This document shows positions 23,097 through 33,437 of a stretch of DNA of 64,000 nucleotides, piece after piece. Under the pieces are notes generated by a model that ran no database searches, had not been told where the DNA came from, and was given only the letters and a program-made list of their open reading frames with translations. Origin of the DNA: Dama dama (Eukaryota; Chordata; Mammalia; Artiodactyla; Cervidae). The stretch lies in the NCBI RefSeq assembly GCF_033118175.1, contig NC_083691.1, forward strand, positions 59,424,001-59,488,000. Direction: 5' to 3'. Both the position numbers and the translations under genes were made by a program. Each line of letters opens with the position of its first letter. The first letter of the stretch is position 1.

Positions 23097-23305
23097 GTTA
23101 TTCAGTCACTCACTTGTGTGTGGCTTTTTGTGACCCCATGGACTGCAGCACTCCAGGCTTCCCTATCCTTCACCATCTTCCGAAGTTTGCTCAGACTCAT
23201 GCTCATTGAGTCAGTGATGCCATCAAACCATCTCATCTTTTGCCACCACTTCTCCTCCTGCCCTCAATCTTTCCCAGCGTCAGAGTCTTTTCCAATGAAG
23301 TGTGG
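23097..23305 (-). mobile_element. BovB 3' fragment (antisense)
   Basis: About 210 bases of the BovB tail in reverse ('tgaccccatggactgcagca', 'ctcattgagtcagtgatgcc', 'cagcgtcagagtcttttcc'). It starts only seven bases beyond the L1-A target duplication, so it was part of the sequence L1-A inserted beside. Confidence 0.85.
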
Positions 23306-23394
23306 CTACCCTTGAAACCCAGGGTACAGCTTGTTTTGCCAAGGGCTTCCCTAAGGATGGGAATTGTACAGAATCAAGACACAAATTATTGATA

Positions 23395-23650
23395 AAATGG
23401 GTACATTTGGACACAGACACATAGGGAGAACACTGTGAGCAAGAAGGAAAAGATTGGAGAGAAGAATCTTACAAACTGAGGGCCACTGGGGACCAGCCAT
23501 GGTGGCACCAAACACTGGAAGCCTGGAGAGAGGCAGGGAACAGATTCCCCACCAGCATCCTGGGTGGAAACTAATCGTGTGCACACCTTCATCTCAGACG
23601 TCCAGCCTCCACAACTGGGAGATGATACAGTTGTGTGGTTTCCGAATATG
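23395..23650 (+). mobile_element. MLT1-like MaLR LTR fragment
   Basis: The order 'gacacagacacatagggaga', 'actggaagcctggagagagg', 'cctccacaactgggagatg' follows the 3' part of MLT1-type LTRs (ERVL-MaLR). It is heavily diverged, as expected for a family that predates ruminants. Confidence 0.6.
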
Positions 23651-23679
23651 ACAGTCTGCTCTGGCCACCCTGGGAAAGG

Positions 23680-24690
23680 AATTCATATGGTAATCCTACA
23701 TCTCATTTTTGAGGAACTGATGAAGTGTTTTTAAAAGGGGCTGGGACATTTCACAGTCTCATTAGCAATGCGCGAGGGTCAGTTTCTCCACATCTTGGCC
23801 AGGGCCTGGTGCTGTTGAACTTTCTGATTGTTGTCCTGGTGGGCGTGAACTGGCCTTCCATGGTCATTTAGAAAGTATTTCCTTATAATCCATATTATTC
23901 TTATAAAATTAATAGTAATGTTTCCTCTTTCATTCCTGATTTTAGTATTTGAGTCTTATCTCTCTCCCTTTTTCTTAGTCAGAAATTTTTGTCAACTTTC
24001 TTGATCTTTTCAAAGATCCAACTTCTGATTTTATTGATTTTTCTCCATTATTTTTTAATTCTCTGTTTCATTTACTGCCACCCTTGTCTTTATTATTTAC
24101 CTCCTTCTTCTTGTATATTTTTAAGATTTTAGTATTTACTTTGGGAATTATTGTTAACATCTTTATTTATACCAATCTAGTTTGGATTACTATCAAATTA
24201 ATGTTAATGCTATACAAAAAACTTTGCTTTTGTATAGATATGGTCTCCATTCCCCACTTACTCTCACAAAATATATCTGTATGCACTGTTTCCATCAGTT
24301 TGGGCTTACAGTTACTCAAGTATGCATTTGTATTTTAAATCAAATAGGGAAAAATGGGGAAAGGAAATCAAATAGGGTAAAGTAGAGTTACAAACAAAAA
24401 ATGTATTTATACTGCCTTCTGTATTTACCTGTGTAATTATCTTTACTGGTGCTCTTTATTTCTTTACATGCATTCAAGTTAATGAATGGTGTTCTTTCTT
24501 TTCAAAATAAAGGACTGCTTAATAGTATCTCCTATAGGTCAGATGTGCTAGCAAGGAACTCTCTTAATTACCGTTTATCTGACTATCTGATTGTTATTTT
24601 TTATCTGGGACTTTTTAACTTCTTCTTCACTTTTTTGTAGCACAGCTTTTCTAGATATAGAATTCTTCTTTGACAGTTTTTTTTTTTTTT
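23680..24690 (-). mobile_element. Old mammalian L1 (antisense), host of the L1-B insertion
   Basis: The plus strand shows decayed antisense L1 in pieces: an ORF2 C-terminal part (23680-23880), an internal ORF2 part around 'tgatcttttcaaagatccaa' (23880-24120), and further upstream-type sequence ('aaggactgcttaatagtatc', 'ttctagatatagaattcttc'). The pieces are separated by deletions. The pattern resumes on the other side of L1-B at 32164-32235 ('accttctggctcccatg'), so L1-B landed inside this older element in the same orientation. Confidence 0.7.
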
Positions 24691-24704
24691 CTTTCATCAC
24701 TTTT
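24690..24704 (-). repeat. L1-B target-site duplication, left copy
   Basis: On the minus strand this reads aaaagtgatgaaaga, next to the L1-B A-rich tail. It matches 32164-32178 at 14 of 15 positions. The mismatch is a CpG in the right copy against TpG here. Confidence 0.8.
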
Positions 24705-25045
24705 ATTTATTTATTTATTTATTTTATTATTATTATTATTTTTTTCCAGTGGGTTTTGTCATACATTGATATGAATCAGCCATGGATTTACATGTATTCC
24801 CAATCCCGATCCCCCCTCCCACCTCCCTCTCCACCCGATTCCTCTGGGTCTTCCCAGTGCACCAGGCCGGAGCACTTGTCTCGTGCATCCCACCTGGGCT
24901 GGTGATCTGTTTCACCATAGATAGTATACATGCTGTTCTTTTGAAATATCCCACCCTCACATTCTCCCACAAAGTTCAAAAGTCTGTTCTGTATTTCTGT
25001 GTCTCTTTTTTCTGTTCTGCATATAGGGTTATCGTTATCACCTTT

Positions 25046-28000
25046 CTAAATTCCATATACATGTGTCAGTATGCTGTAATGTTCTTTATCTTTCTGGCTT
25101 ACTTCACTCTGTATAAGGGGCTCCAGCTTCATCCATCTCATTAGGACTGGTTCAAATGAATTCTTTTTAATGGCTGAGTAATATTCCATGGTGTATATGT
25201 ACCACAGCTTCCTTATCCATTCATCTGCTGATGGGCATCTAGGTTGCTTCCATGTCCTGGCTATTATAAACAGTGCTGCGATGAACATTGGGGTGCACGT
25301 GTCTCTTTCAGATCTGGTTTCCTCAGTGTGTATGCCCAGCAGTGGGATTGCTGGGTCATATGGCAGTTCTATTTCCAGTTTTTTAAGAAATCTCCACACT
25401 GTTTTCCATAGCGGCTGTACTAGTTTGCATTCCCACCAACAGTGTAAGAGGGTTCCCTTTTCTCCACACCCTCTCCAGCATTTATTACTTGTAGACTTTT
25501 GGATAGCAGCCATCCTGACTGGTGTGTAATGGTACCTCATTGTGGTTTTGATTTGCATTTCTCTAATAATGAGTGATGTTGAGCATCTTTTCATGTGTTT
25601 GTTAGCCATCTGTATGTCTTCTTTGGAGAAATGTCTGTTTAGTTCTTTGGCCCATTTTTTGATTGGGTCATTTATTTTTCTGGAATTGAGCTGCAGGGGT
25701 TGCTTGTATATTTCTGAGATTAATCCTTTGTCTGTTTCTTCATTTGCTATTATTTTCTCCCAATCTGAGGGCTGTCTTTTCACCTTACTTATAGTTTCCT
25801 TTGTAGTGCAAAAGCTTTTAAGTTTCATTAGGTCCCATTTGTTTAGTTTTGCTTTTATTTCCAATATTCTGGGAGGTGGGTCATAGAGGATCTTGCTTTG
25901 ATTTATGTCGGAGAGTGTTTTGCCTATGTTCTCCTCTAGGAGTTTTATAGTTTCTGGTCTTACATTTAGATCTTTAATCCATTTTGAGTTTATTTTTGTG
26001 TATGGTGTTAGAAAGTGTTCTAGTTTCATTCTTTTACAAGTGGTTGACCAGTTTTCCCAGCACCACTTGTTAAAGAGGTTGTCTTTTTTCCATTGTATAT
26101 CCTTGCCTCCTTTGTCAAAGATAAGGTGTCCATAGGTTCGTGGATTTATCTCTGGGCTTTCTATTCTGTTCCATTGATCTATATTTCTGTCTTTGTGCCA
26201 GTACCATACTGTCTTGATGACTGTGGCTTTGTAGTAGAGTCTGAAGTCAGGCAGGTTGATTCCTCCAGTTCCATTCTTCTTTCTCAAGATTACTTTGGCT
26301 ATTCGAGGTTTTTTGTATTTCCATACAAATTGTGAAATTCTTTGGTCTAGTTCTGTGAAAAATACCGTTGGTAGCTTGATAGGGATTGCATTGAATCTAT
26401 AGACTGCTTTGGGTAGAATAGCCATTTTGACAATATTAATTCTTCCAATCCATGAACACGGTATGTTTCTCCATCTGTTTGTGTCCTCTTTGATTTCTTT
26501 CATCAGTGTTTTATAGTTTTCTATGTATAGGTCCTTTGTTTCTTTAGGTAGATATACTCCTAAGTATTTTATTCTTTTTGTTGCAATGGTGAATGGTATT
26601 GTTTCCTTAATTTCTCTTTCTGTTTTTTCATTGTTAGTATATAGGAATGCAAGGGATTTCTGTGTGTTAATTTCATATCCTGCAACTTTACTATATTCAT
26701 TGATTAGCTCTAGTAATTTTCTGGTAGAGTCTTTAGGGTTTTCTATGTAGAGGATCATGTCATCTGCAAACAGTGAGAGTTTCACTTCCTCTTTTCCTAT
26801 CTGGATTCCTTTTACTTCTTTTTCTGCTCTGATTGCTGTGGCCAGAACTTCCAACACTATGTTGAATAGTAGTGGTGAGAGTGGGCACCCTTGTCTTGTT
26901 CCTGATTTCAGGGGAAATGCCTTCAATTTTTCACCATTGAGGGTGATGCTTGCTGTGGGTTTGTCATATATAGCTTTTATTATGTTGAGGTATGTTCCTT
27001 CTATTCCTGCTTTTTGGAGAGTTTTAATCATAAATGAGTGTTGAATTGTGTCAAAGGCTTTCTCTGCATCTATTGAGATAATCATATGGTTTTTATCTTT
27101 CAATTTGTTAATGTGGTGTATTACATTGATTGATTTGCGGATATTAAAGAATCCTTGCATTCCTGGGATAAAGCCCACTTGGTCATGGTGTATGATTTTT
27201 TTTAATATGTTGTTGGATTCTGTTTGCTAGAATTTTGTTAAGGATTTTTGCATCTATGTTCATCAGTGATATTGGCCTGTAGTTTTCTTTATTTGTGGCA
27301 TCTTTGTCTGGTTTTGGAATTAGGGTGATGGTGGCCTCATAGAATGAGTTTGGAAGCTTACCTTCTTCTGCAATTTTCTGGAAGAGTTTGAGTAAGATAG
27401 GTGTTAGCTCTTCTCTAAATTTTTGGTAGAATTCAGCTGTGAAGCCATCTGGTCCTGGGCTTTTGTTTGCTGGAAGATTTTTTATTACAGTTTCGATTTC
27501 CTTGCCTGTGATGGGTCTGTTAAGATCTTCTATTTCTTCCTGGTTCAGTTTTGGAAAGTTATACTTTTCTAAGAATTTGTCCATTTCATCCAAGTTGTCC
27601 ATTTTATTGGCATAGAGCTGCTGGTAGTAGTCTCTTATGATCCTTTGTATTTCAGTGTTGTCTGTTGTGATCTCTCCATTTTCATTTCTAATTTTGTCAA
27701 TTTGGTTTTTCTCCCTTTGTTTCTTAATGAGTCTTGCTAATGGTTTGTCAATTTTGTTTATTTTTTCAAAAAACCAGCTTTTAGCTTTGTTGATTTTTGC
27801 TATGGTCTCTTTAGTTTCTTTTGCATTTATTTCTGCCCTGATTTTTAACATTTCTTTCCTTCTGCTAACTCTGGGGTTCTTCATTTCTTCCTTCTCTAAT
27901 TGCTTTAGGTGTAGAGTTAGGTTATTTATTTGGCTTTTTTCTTGTTTCTTGATGTAAGCCTGTAATGCTATGAACCTTCCCCTTAGCACTGCTTTTACAG

Positions 28001-28865
28001 TGTCCCATAGGTTTTGGGTTGTTGTGTTTTCATTTTCATTCATTTCTATACATATTTTGATTTCTTTTTTGATTTCTTCTATGATTTGTTGGTTATTCAG
28101 AAGCGTGTTATTTAGCCTCCATATGTTTGAAGTTTTAACAATTTTTTCCCTGTAATTGAGATCTAATCTTACTGCACTGTGGTCAGAAAAGATGACTGGA
28201 ATGATTTCAATTTTTTTGAATTTTCCAAGACTAGATTTATGGCCCAGGATGTGATCTATTCTGGAGAATGTTCCGTGTGCACTTGAGAAAAAGGTGAAGT
28301 TGATTGTTTTGGGGTGAAATGTCCTATAGATATCAATTAGGTCTAGCTGGTCCATTGTGTCATTTAAGGTTTGTGTTTCCTTGTTAATTTTCTGTTTAGT
28401 TGATCTATCCATAGTTGTGAGTGGGGTATTAAAGTCTCCCACTATTATTGTGTTACTATTAATTTCCTCTTTCATACTCGTTAGCATTTGCCGTACATAT
28501 TGTGGTGCTCCTATGTTGGGTGCATATATATTTATAATTGTTATATCTTCTTTTTTGATTGATCATTTGATCATTATGTAGTGTCCTTCTTTGTCTCTTT
28601 TCACTTCCTTTATTTGAAAGTCTATTTTATCTGATATGAGTATTGCGACTCCTGCTTTCTTTTGGTCTCCGTTTGCATGAAATATTTTTTTCCAGCCCTT
28701 CACTTTTAGTCTGTATGTGTCTCTTGTTTTGAGGTGGGTCTCTTGTAGACAGCATATATAGGGGTCTTGTTTTTGTATCCATTCAGCCAATCTTTGTCTT
28801 TTGGTTGGGGCATTCAACCCATTTACATTTAAGGTAATTATTGATAGGTGTGGTCCCGTTGTCAT
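25046..28865 (-). pseudogene. L1-B ORF2 (endonuclease and reverse transcriptase), two disruptions
   Basis: Same architecture as L1-A ORF2, starting MTTGPHLSIITLNVNGLN at 28865. A TGA at 28563-28565 follows HYIMIK, at exactly the position of the L1-A stop. The frame then stays open through the rest of the endonuclease and the first RT motifs (28487-27183; [44 protein letters not shown]). An extra A in an A-run near 27195 shifts the frame, after which 710 codons remain open to 25046. These include FADD (26759-26770) and the Cys/His segment. The frame is intact where L1-A is shifted, and L1-A is intact here, so the two frameshifts arose independently. Confidence 0.92.
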
Positions 28866-28916
28866 TTACTTTGTTGTTTTGGGTTCACGTTTATACAACC
28901 TTTCTGCATTTCCTGT

Positions 28917-29843
28917 CTAGAGAAGATCCTTTAGCATTTGTTGAAGAGCTGGTTTGGTGGTGCTGAATTCTCTCAGCTTTTGCTTATCTGTAAAGCTTTT
29001 GAATTCTCCTTCATATCTGAATGAGATCCTTGCTGGATACAGTAATCTAGGTTGTAGGTTATTCTCTTTCATTACTTTCAGTACGTCCTGCCATTCCCTT
29101 CTGGCCTGGAGGGTTTCTATTGATAGATCAGCTGTTATCCTTATGGGAATCCCTTTGTGTGTTATTTGTTGTTTTTCCCTTGCTGCTTTTAATATTTGTT
29201 CTTTGTGTTTGATCTTTGTTAATTTGATTAATATGTGTCTTGGGGTGTTTCGCCTTGGGTTTATCCTGTTTGGGACTCTCTGGGTTTCTTGGATTTGGGT
29301 GGCTGTTTCCTTCCCCGTTTTAGGGAAGTTTTCAGCTATTATCTCCTCGAGTATTTTCTCATGGCCTTTCTTTTTGTCTTCTTCTTCTGGAACTCCTATG
29401 ATTCGAATGTTGGGGCATTTCACATTGTCCCAGAAGTCCCTGAGGTTGTCCTCATTTCTTTTGATCCTTTTTTCTTTTTTCCTCTCTGCTTCATTTATTT
29501 CCACCATTTTATCTTCTACCTCACTTATCCTATCTTCTGCCTCCGTTATTCTACTCTTGGTTCCCTCCAAAGTGTTTTTCATCTCATTCATTGCATTATT
29601 CATTTTTAATTGACTCTTTTTTATTTCTTCTAGTTCTTTATTAAACAGTTCTTGAATCTTTTCAATCTTTGTTTCCAGGCTATTTATCTGTAACTCCATT
29701 TTGTTTTCAAGATTTTGGATCATTTTTATTATCATTATTCTAAATTCTTTTTCAGGTAGATTCCCTATCTCCTCCTCTTTTGTTTGACTTGGTGGGCATT
29801 TTTCATGTTCCTTTACCTGTTGGGTATTTCTTTGCCTTTTCAT
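28917..29843 (-). CDS. L1-B ORF1 protein (L1RE1-like RNA chaperone), intact
   Basis: A 308-codon open frame without interruption, close to the 338 residues of human L1 ORF1p. It binds L1 RNA as a trimer and is needed for retrotransposition; that is family knowledge. Visible parts: a short basic, hydrophilic N-terminus; a coiled coil at about residues 30-130 with Ile/Leu/Val heptads (RITEAEDRISEVEDKM); an RRM-like domain from about residue 148 (NIRIIGVPEEEDKKKG, NRINPRRNTPRHILIK); and a basic C-terminal domain (ISFRYEGEFK, ALQQMLKDLL). It keeps FWDNVK where L1-A has a stop. The start is the first ATG of the frame at the end of the 5' UTR and matches L1-A. ORF2 lies 51 bases downstream. This is the only long intact protein frame in the window that I trust. 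Confidence 0.9.
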   Translation of the reverse strand: MKRQRNTQQVKEHEKCPPSQTKEEEIGNLPEKEFRIMIIKMIQNLENKMELQINSLETKIEKIQELFNKELEEIKKSQLKMNNAMNEMKNTLEGTKSRITEAEDRISEVEDKMVEINEAERKKEKRIKRNEDNLRDFWDNVKCPNIRIIGVPEEEDKKKGHEKILEEIIAENFPKTGKETATQIQETQRVPNRINPRRNTPRHILIKLTKIKHKEQILKAAREKQQITHKGIPIRITADLSIETLQARREWQDVLKVMKENNLQPRLLYPARISFRYEGEFKSFTDKQKLREFSTTKPALQQMLKDLL

Positions 29844-30664
29844 CTTGTTTAGATTGCTGTATCTGGAGTGGGCTTTCTGTATTCTGGAGGTCTGTGGTTC
29901 CTTTTTGTTGTGGAGGATTAACCCAGTGGGTGGTGTTAGACGATTGGCTTGTCGAGATTTCCTGGTTAGGGAAGCTTGCGTCAGTGTTCTGGTGCGTGGA
30001 GCTTGATTTCTTCTCTTTGGAGAGCAATGGAGTGCCCAGTAATGAGTTTTGAGATGGGTCTATGTGTTAGGTGTGACCTTGGGCAGCCTGTATGTTGATG
30101 TTCAGGGCTATGTTCCTGCGTTGCTGGAGAATTTGCGTGGTATGTCTTGCTCTAAAACTTATTGACTCTTGTGTGGTGGTTGGTTTCAGTGTAGGTATGG
30201 AGGCTTTTGGACAGTCACTTATTACTTAAAGTTCCTTGTAGTCAGGAGTTTTCTGGTGTTCTCAGGTTTTGGGCTTAAGTCTCCTGCCTCTGGATTTCAG
30301 TTTTATTCTTCTTGTAGTCTCAGGACTTCTCCAACTATACAGCACTGATAAGAAAACTTCCAGGTTAATGGCTAAAAGATTCTCCCCCGTTAGGGACACC
30401 CAGAGAGGTTCACAGAGTCACATGAAGAAGAGGAGAGGGAGGAGGGAGATAGAGATGAACAGGAGGAGAAAAAGGGGGACTCAAGAGGAGAGAGACAGAT
30501 CTACGCAGCTGTCTGTTCCCAGAGTGTTCTCCGTAGCCCAGTCACCTACAAAGATTCACAGAATTGGATTGGGAAGAGAAGGGGAAAGGAGGAAATAGAA
30601 GTGTTCTGAGGTAGAAAACAGAGAGTCAAGATTGGGAGAGAATAATCTTCGGTTTAAAAATAGG

Positions 30665-31035
30665 GCTTCTCTTCTTTTTTTTTTTGTAAGGTTATAGTGT
30701 ATTGGAAATGAAAATTAAGGAGTAGTAGAGGAGTACTAGAGGACTTTAAAAGAAATAAGAGAAAAAGAAAAATAGAAAATAGAAGAGAAAAAGGAAAGGA
30801 AAAAAAAAGAAAAAAAAAAGAAAGAAAAAGAATAAAAAGAAAAAAAAAAAAGATAGAAAGAAAAAAAAAAATTTTTTTTTCCCCTAATTAAAAAATCGTA
30901 AAAGTCTATGGAAATGAAAGTTAAGGAGTAATGGGGGAGTAATAGGGGATTTTAAAGAAAAATAAAAGAGAAAAAATAAAAAAGAAAAAAAAGAAAAAAT
31001 AAAAATAAAAAATATATTAAAAAAAAAAAAAGAGA
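30665..31035 (-). repeat. A-rich/T-rich tract inside the L1-B 5' UTR
   Basis: The counterpart of 16790-17160 in L1-A, seen here as A-runs with scattered G because the element is reversed. It has its own pattern of run lengths, indicating independent slippage since the copies separated. Confidence 0.8.
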
Positions 31036-31324
31036 AAAAAGTAAAATTATATCTAGGAGTTTCTCTGGAGCTGTTGCGGTCAGTGTGGGTTCGGCTCAGT
31101 TTCAGATAGCTCCTCGTTCCAGCTTACGCTTCTCGATATCTACAGGCTCCTCCGGTGTATTCAATGTTTCCTAGAGGGATTTTAATCTGTTGCACCAGTC
31201 CCTTCTGAAGCGGTTCCCTTTGTTTATTTGGCTTCTGTTTGCCGGTCTCTTCAGAGCCTCATTTCTGCCCTGACACAGGCGGGCGGAGGTGGACTCCCAT
31301 TCAGGTAGCTAGTTCCGTCGCTCC

Positions 31325-31368
31325 GCGGGGACGGGCTGGCGCTGCCGGGAGGGGCCGACCCTGCCCTC
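31325..31368 (-). repeat. Short form of the GC-rich tandem repeat in the L1-B 5' UTR
   Basis: Between the shared anchors ('gcggcgcagacgg' and 'gagcgacggaactag' on the minus strand) only ~43 bases remain, compared with ~120 in L1-A. One or two repeat units are left, and the Sp1-like ccccgcccc box of L1-A is absent. Confidence 0.7.
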
Positions 31369-32143
31369 TCCGTCTGCGCCGCTCAGGCTCCCGGCTGTTC
31401 TACATGGAGCGCGCCCCGCGCTGCGCGAGGCTCCAGCCCTCGGGTGTTCCACAAAAGCGCGGAAGGAAAAGCTGCGCCTGCTCTCTGTGCCTTGCCCGTC
31501 AGAGCAGTCTAGGCAGCGAGGGGCTTGGTGGGCGCAGTCTCCCCAGGTGTGGCACGCCCACTCCCTTCCGCGGACCTAGTCTCAGTTTCCGCTGGCGCCA
31601 GTTGGGTGCGCGCGCCTTCTGCCCTCCGGGTCCCCAGCCCCAGTCCCCGCCCGCGCCGGTCGGGTGCCTGCGCCCTGTGTCTCGCGGCGACCTTCCCCTC
31701 CTCCCTGCCTCCTGCCTCCGGCGGAGCTGGGCCGGTCCGTAGCCTGCGAGCTCCTCTCTGGACCCTCTCGGTCTCTTTGTTCTGCGAACGGCCGGCAGTG
31801 TGTTCGGGCCGGTTAATTTACTCTCTCTCTTTTGGTCTCCCACAGTTCAAGTTGGCAACTCACAGAAGCTCCCTCCGATTGTCCTCAGGGCACTCAGGCC
31901 CGGACCCTACCCCAAGCAATGCCGCCTAAGAGCTCCCGGGACGGATCTCCGTCCTTAGCTCTTTTGTCTCACTTTTTATCTTTTATATTTTGTCCTACCT
32001 CCTTTCGAAGACAATGGGCTGCTTTTCTGGGCACCTGATGACCTCAGCTAGCGATCAGAAGTTGTTTTGCGAAGTTTGCTCTGCGTTCAGTTATTCTTTT
32101 GATGAATTTGTAGGAGAGAAAGTGGTCTCCCCGTCCTACTCCT

Positions 32144-32155
32144 CCGCCATCTTGG
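32144..32155 (-). promoter_or_regulatory. YY1-like site at the L1-B 5' end
   Basis: ccgccatcttgg on the plus strand is the reverse of the L1-A site, and lies about 10-20 bases from the L1-B 5' boundary. The functional reading is by analogy with human L1. Confidence 0.65.
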
Positions 32156-32163
32156 CTCCTTCC

Positions 32164-32178
32164 TCTTTCATCGCTTTT
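32164..32178 (-). repeat. L1-B target-site duplication, right copy
   Basis: On the minus strand this is aaaagcgatgaaaga, directly before the L1-B 5' end. It pairs with 24690-24704 with one CpG/TpG difference. Confidence 0.8.
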
Positions 32179-32235
32179 AATAAATCAACCACTACCTTCT
32201 GGCTCCCATGTTTTCTGCTATTTTCACTGACACCT
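32179..32235 (-). mobile_element. Continuation of the old L1 beyond L1-B
   Basis: 'aaccactaccttctggctcc' and neighbours continue the old antisense L1 seen left of L1-B (23680-24690). The match fades near 32235. Confidence 0.55.
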
Positions 32236-33365
32236 TGTCGGATCCAAGATAATTAGACTTTCTGTTTTTATTTTTCTTGCATGGGTTCTCCTTATCCTGC
32301 ATTCTTTCTAAAAGTTACTGCATCAATCTAGATCCTGAAACAAAACATGGAATTTCTCAGGGTGCACATACCATACCAAAAATGTGATCATCCAAAGTGA
32401 TCTGAGCCCTACAAAATCTGCCTTGTCACCATGAGAGATTTTCACAGCCTACTGTCAGCTAAATTCTAAGTTGCTCCAGCTACTAAGTCTAACTACACTA
32501 TAAGTTTTTTTAGAGCAAGTAAAAGATATTCAGTACTTAGTGCATTAATATTTTTTATTGATAATGGCCTACATTGTGTTTAATTCACATAATAAACACA
32601 ACAAGCACAGACCACACTTTACTGATGGAGCTGAGTGGTATGTGTAATGTGAGCAGCATTTACAAAGGAAGGAAATAAGACAATGATGGGATGCTTGTTA
32701 AGGACCCAACCAGCTTGAATGTGATGCTTTATACCACTGGACATTGTGAAAGCAAATATCTCATTTAACCCATCCTGGTCCCAGGTGACCCTCATCATTT
32801 GCCTGAAGGAGCTTGGTATGACCTTGCCTTTAATGTCTTGATGAAGATGATGTTTCATTACCTTAGCTGTTAATCCTCTATTGTACTTACAGAAATTCCA
32901 GCACCATAGGTCACATCCAGACTGAATTTCCTCTCCTTTTATTCAGATTTGATGAGTTTTTCATACATAGAAAGATATGGTGAAACTTCCAAAGGAAAGG
33001 AAAAAAGATTCATGATGCAGCTGATTCGTATTCAAAAGTGAACCATCTATAATCCATGATGTTGACTATTAATGAAAAGACAGCTAAGATGGGGACTCTT
33101 TTTGCTACAGGGGACACTTCTTTCTAAATGGACATCCAGTAATAAGTTCTCATAGGGGGATGGCACTTCACACTTCAAGCATTGTTACATGAAAAATTAA
33201 CTCATTTAATTCACCTAGGGAGGCAAGTAGACTTTATAAGCCTTTTGTTAAAAAATGGAAACACTAAAATATAGAGCAATTTGATTTGCCTCAGTCATAC
33301 TAATTATTAGAAGAGATTTCCCCTGATAGTAATACTGAGGTAGTTTTCACAGTACTAACAGTGGC
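32236..33365. other. Unassigned sequence with one curious minus-strand frame
   Basis: No transposable element is recognised. A 79-codon minus-strand frame at 32858-32619 (start MKHHLHQDIKGK, containing MRVTWDQDGLNEIFAF) has a balanced amino-acid composition, unlike the low-complexity frames elsewhere. On the same strand an AATAAA lies downstream (near 32555), without a poly(A) tract. It might be an old retrocopy fragment. I do not recognise the protein. Confidence 0.35.
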
Positions 33366-33437
33366 AATGGTGGGGGTAGGGACCAACAGGTGCAAAAGGC
33401 AAATGGTGGGGGTAGGGACCGATAGGTGCAAAAGTTG
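33366..33437 (+). repeat. 36-bp tandem duplication
   Basis: Two adjacent units sharing aatggtgggggtaggga and caggtgcaaaag-like sequence, with three or four differences. It lies just before the old L1 fragment at 33435. Confidence 0.8.

Larger units (their letters stand above)
24706..32163 (-). mobile_element. L1-B: full-length young ruminant L1 (minus strand)
   Basis: About 7.46 kb on the minus strand, facing L1-A tail to tail across a 1.6-kb spacer. Reading from 32163 leftwards: the YY1-like 5' end, GC-rich 5' UTR (about 32150-31060), A-rich/T-rich tract (31035-30665), remaining 5' UTR, intact ORF1 (29843-28917), ORF2 (28865-25046), 3' UTR and an (AATA)n-type tail (24706-24748). The target duplication begins AAAA and is preceded by TT on the minus strand, the classic L1 endonuclease site TT/AAAA. 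Its 3' UTR keeps the ~95 bases lost in L1-A but lacks the last ~35 bases before the tail. Confidence 0.95.

Noticed and set aside
32236..33365. Possible continuation of the 14.4-15.6 kb retrocopy beyond the L1 pair
   Set aside because: The segment right of L1-A is BovB and MLT1-like sequence, and that right of L1-B is old L1. No continuity with the UTR-like block can be seen.
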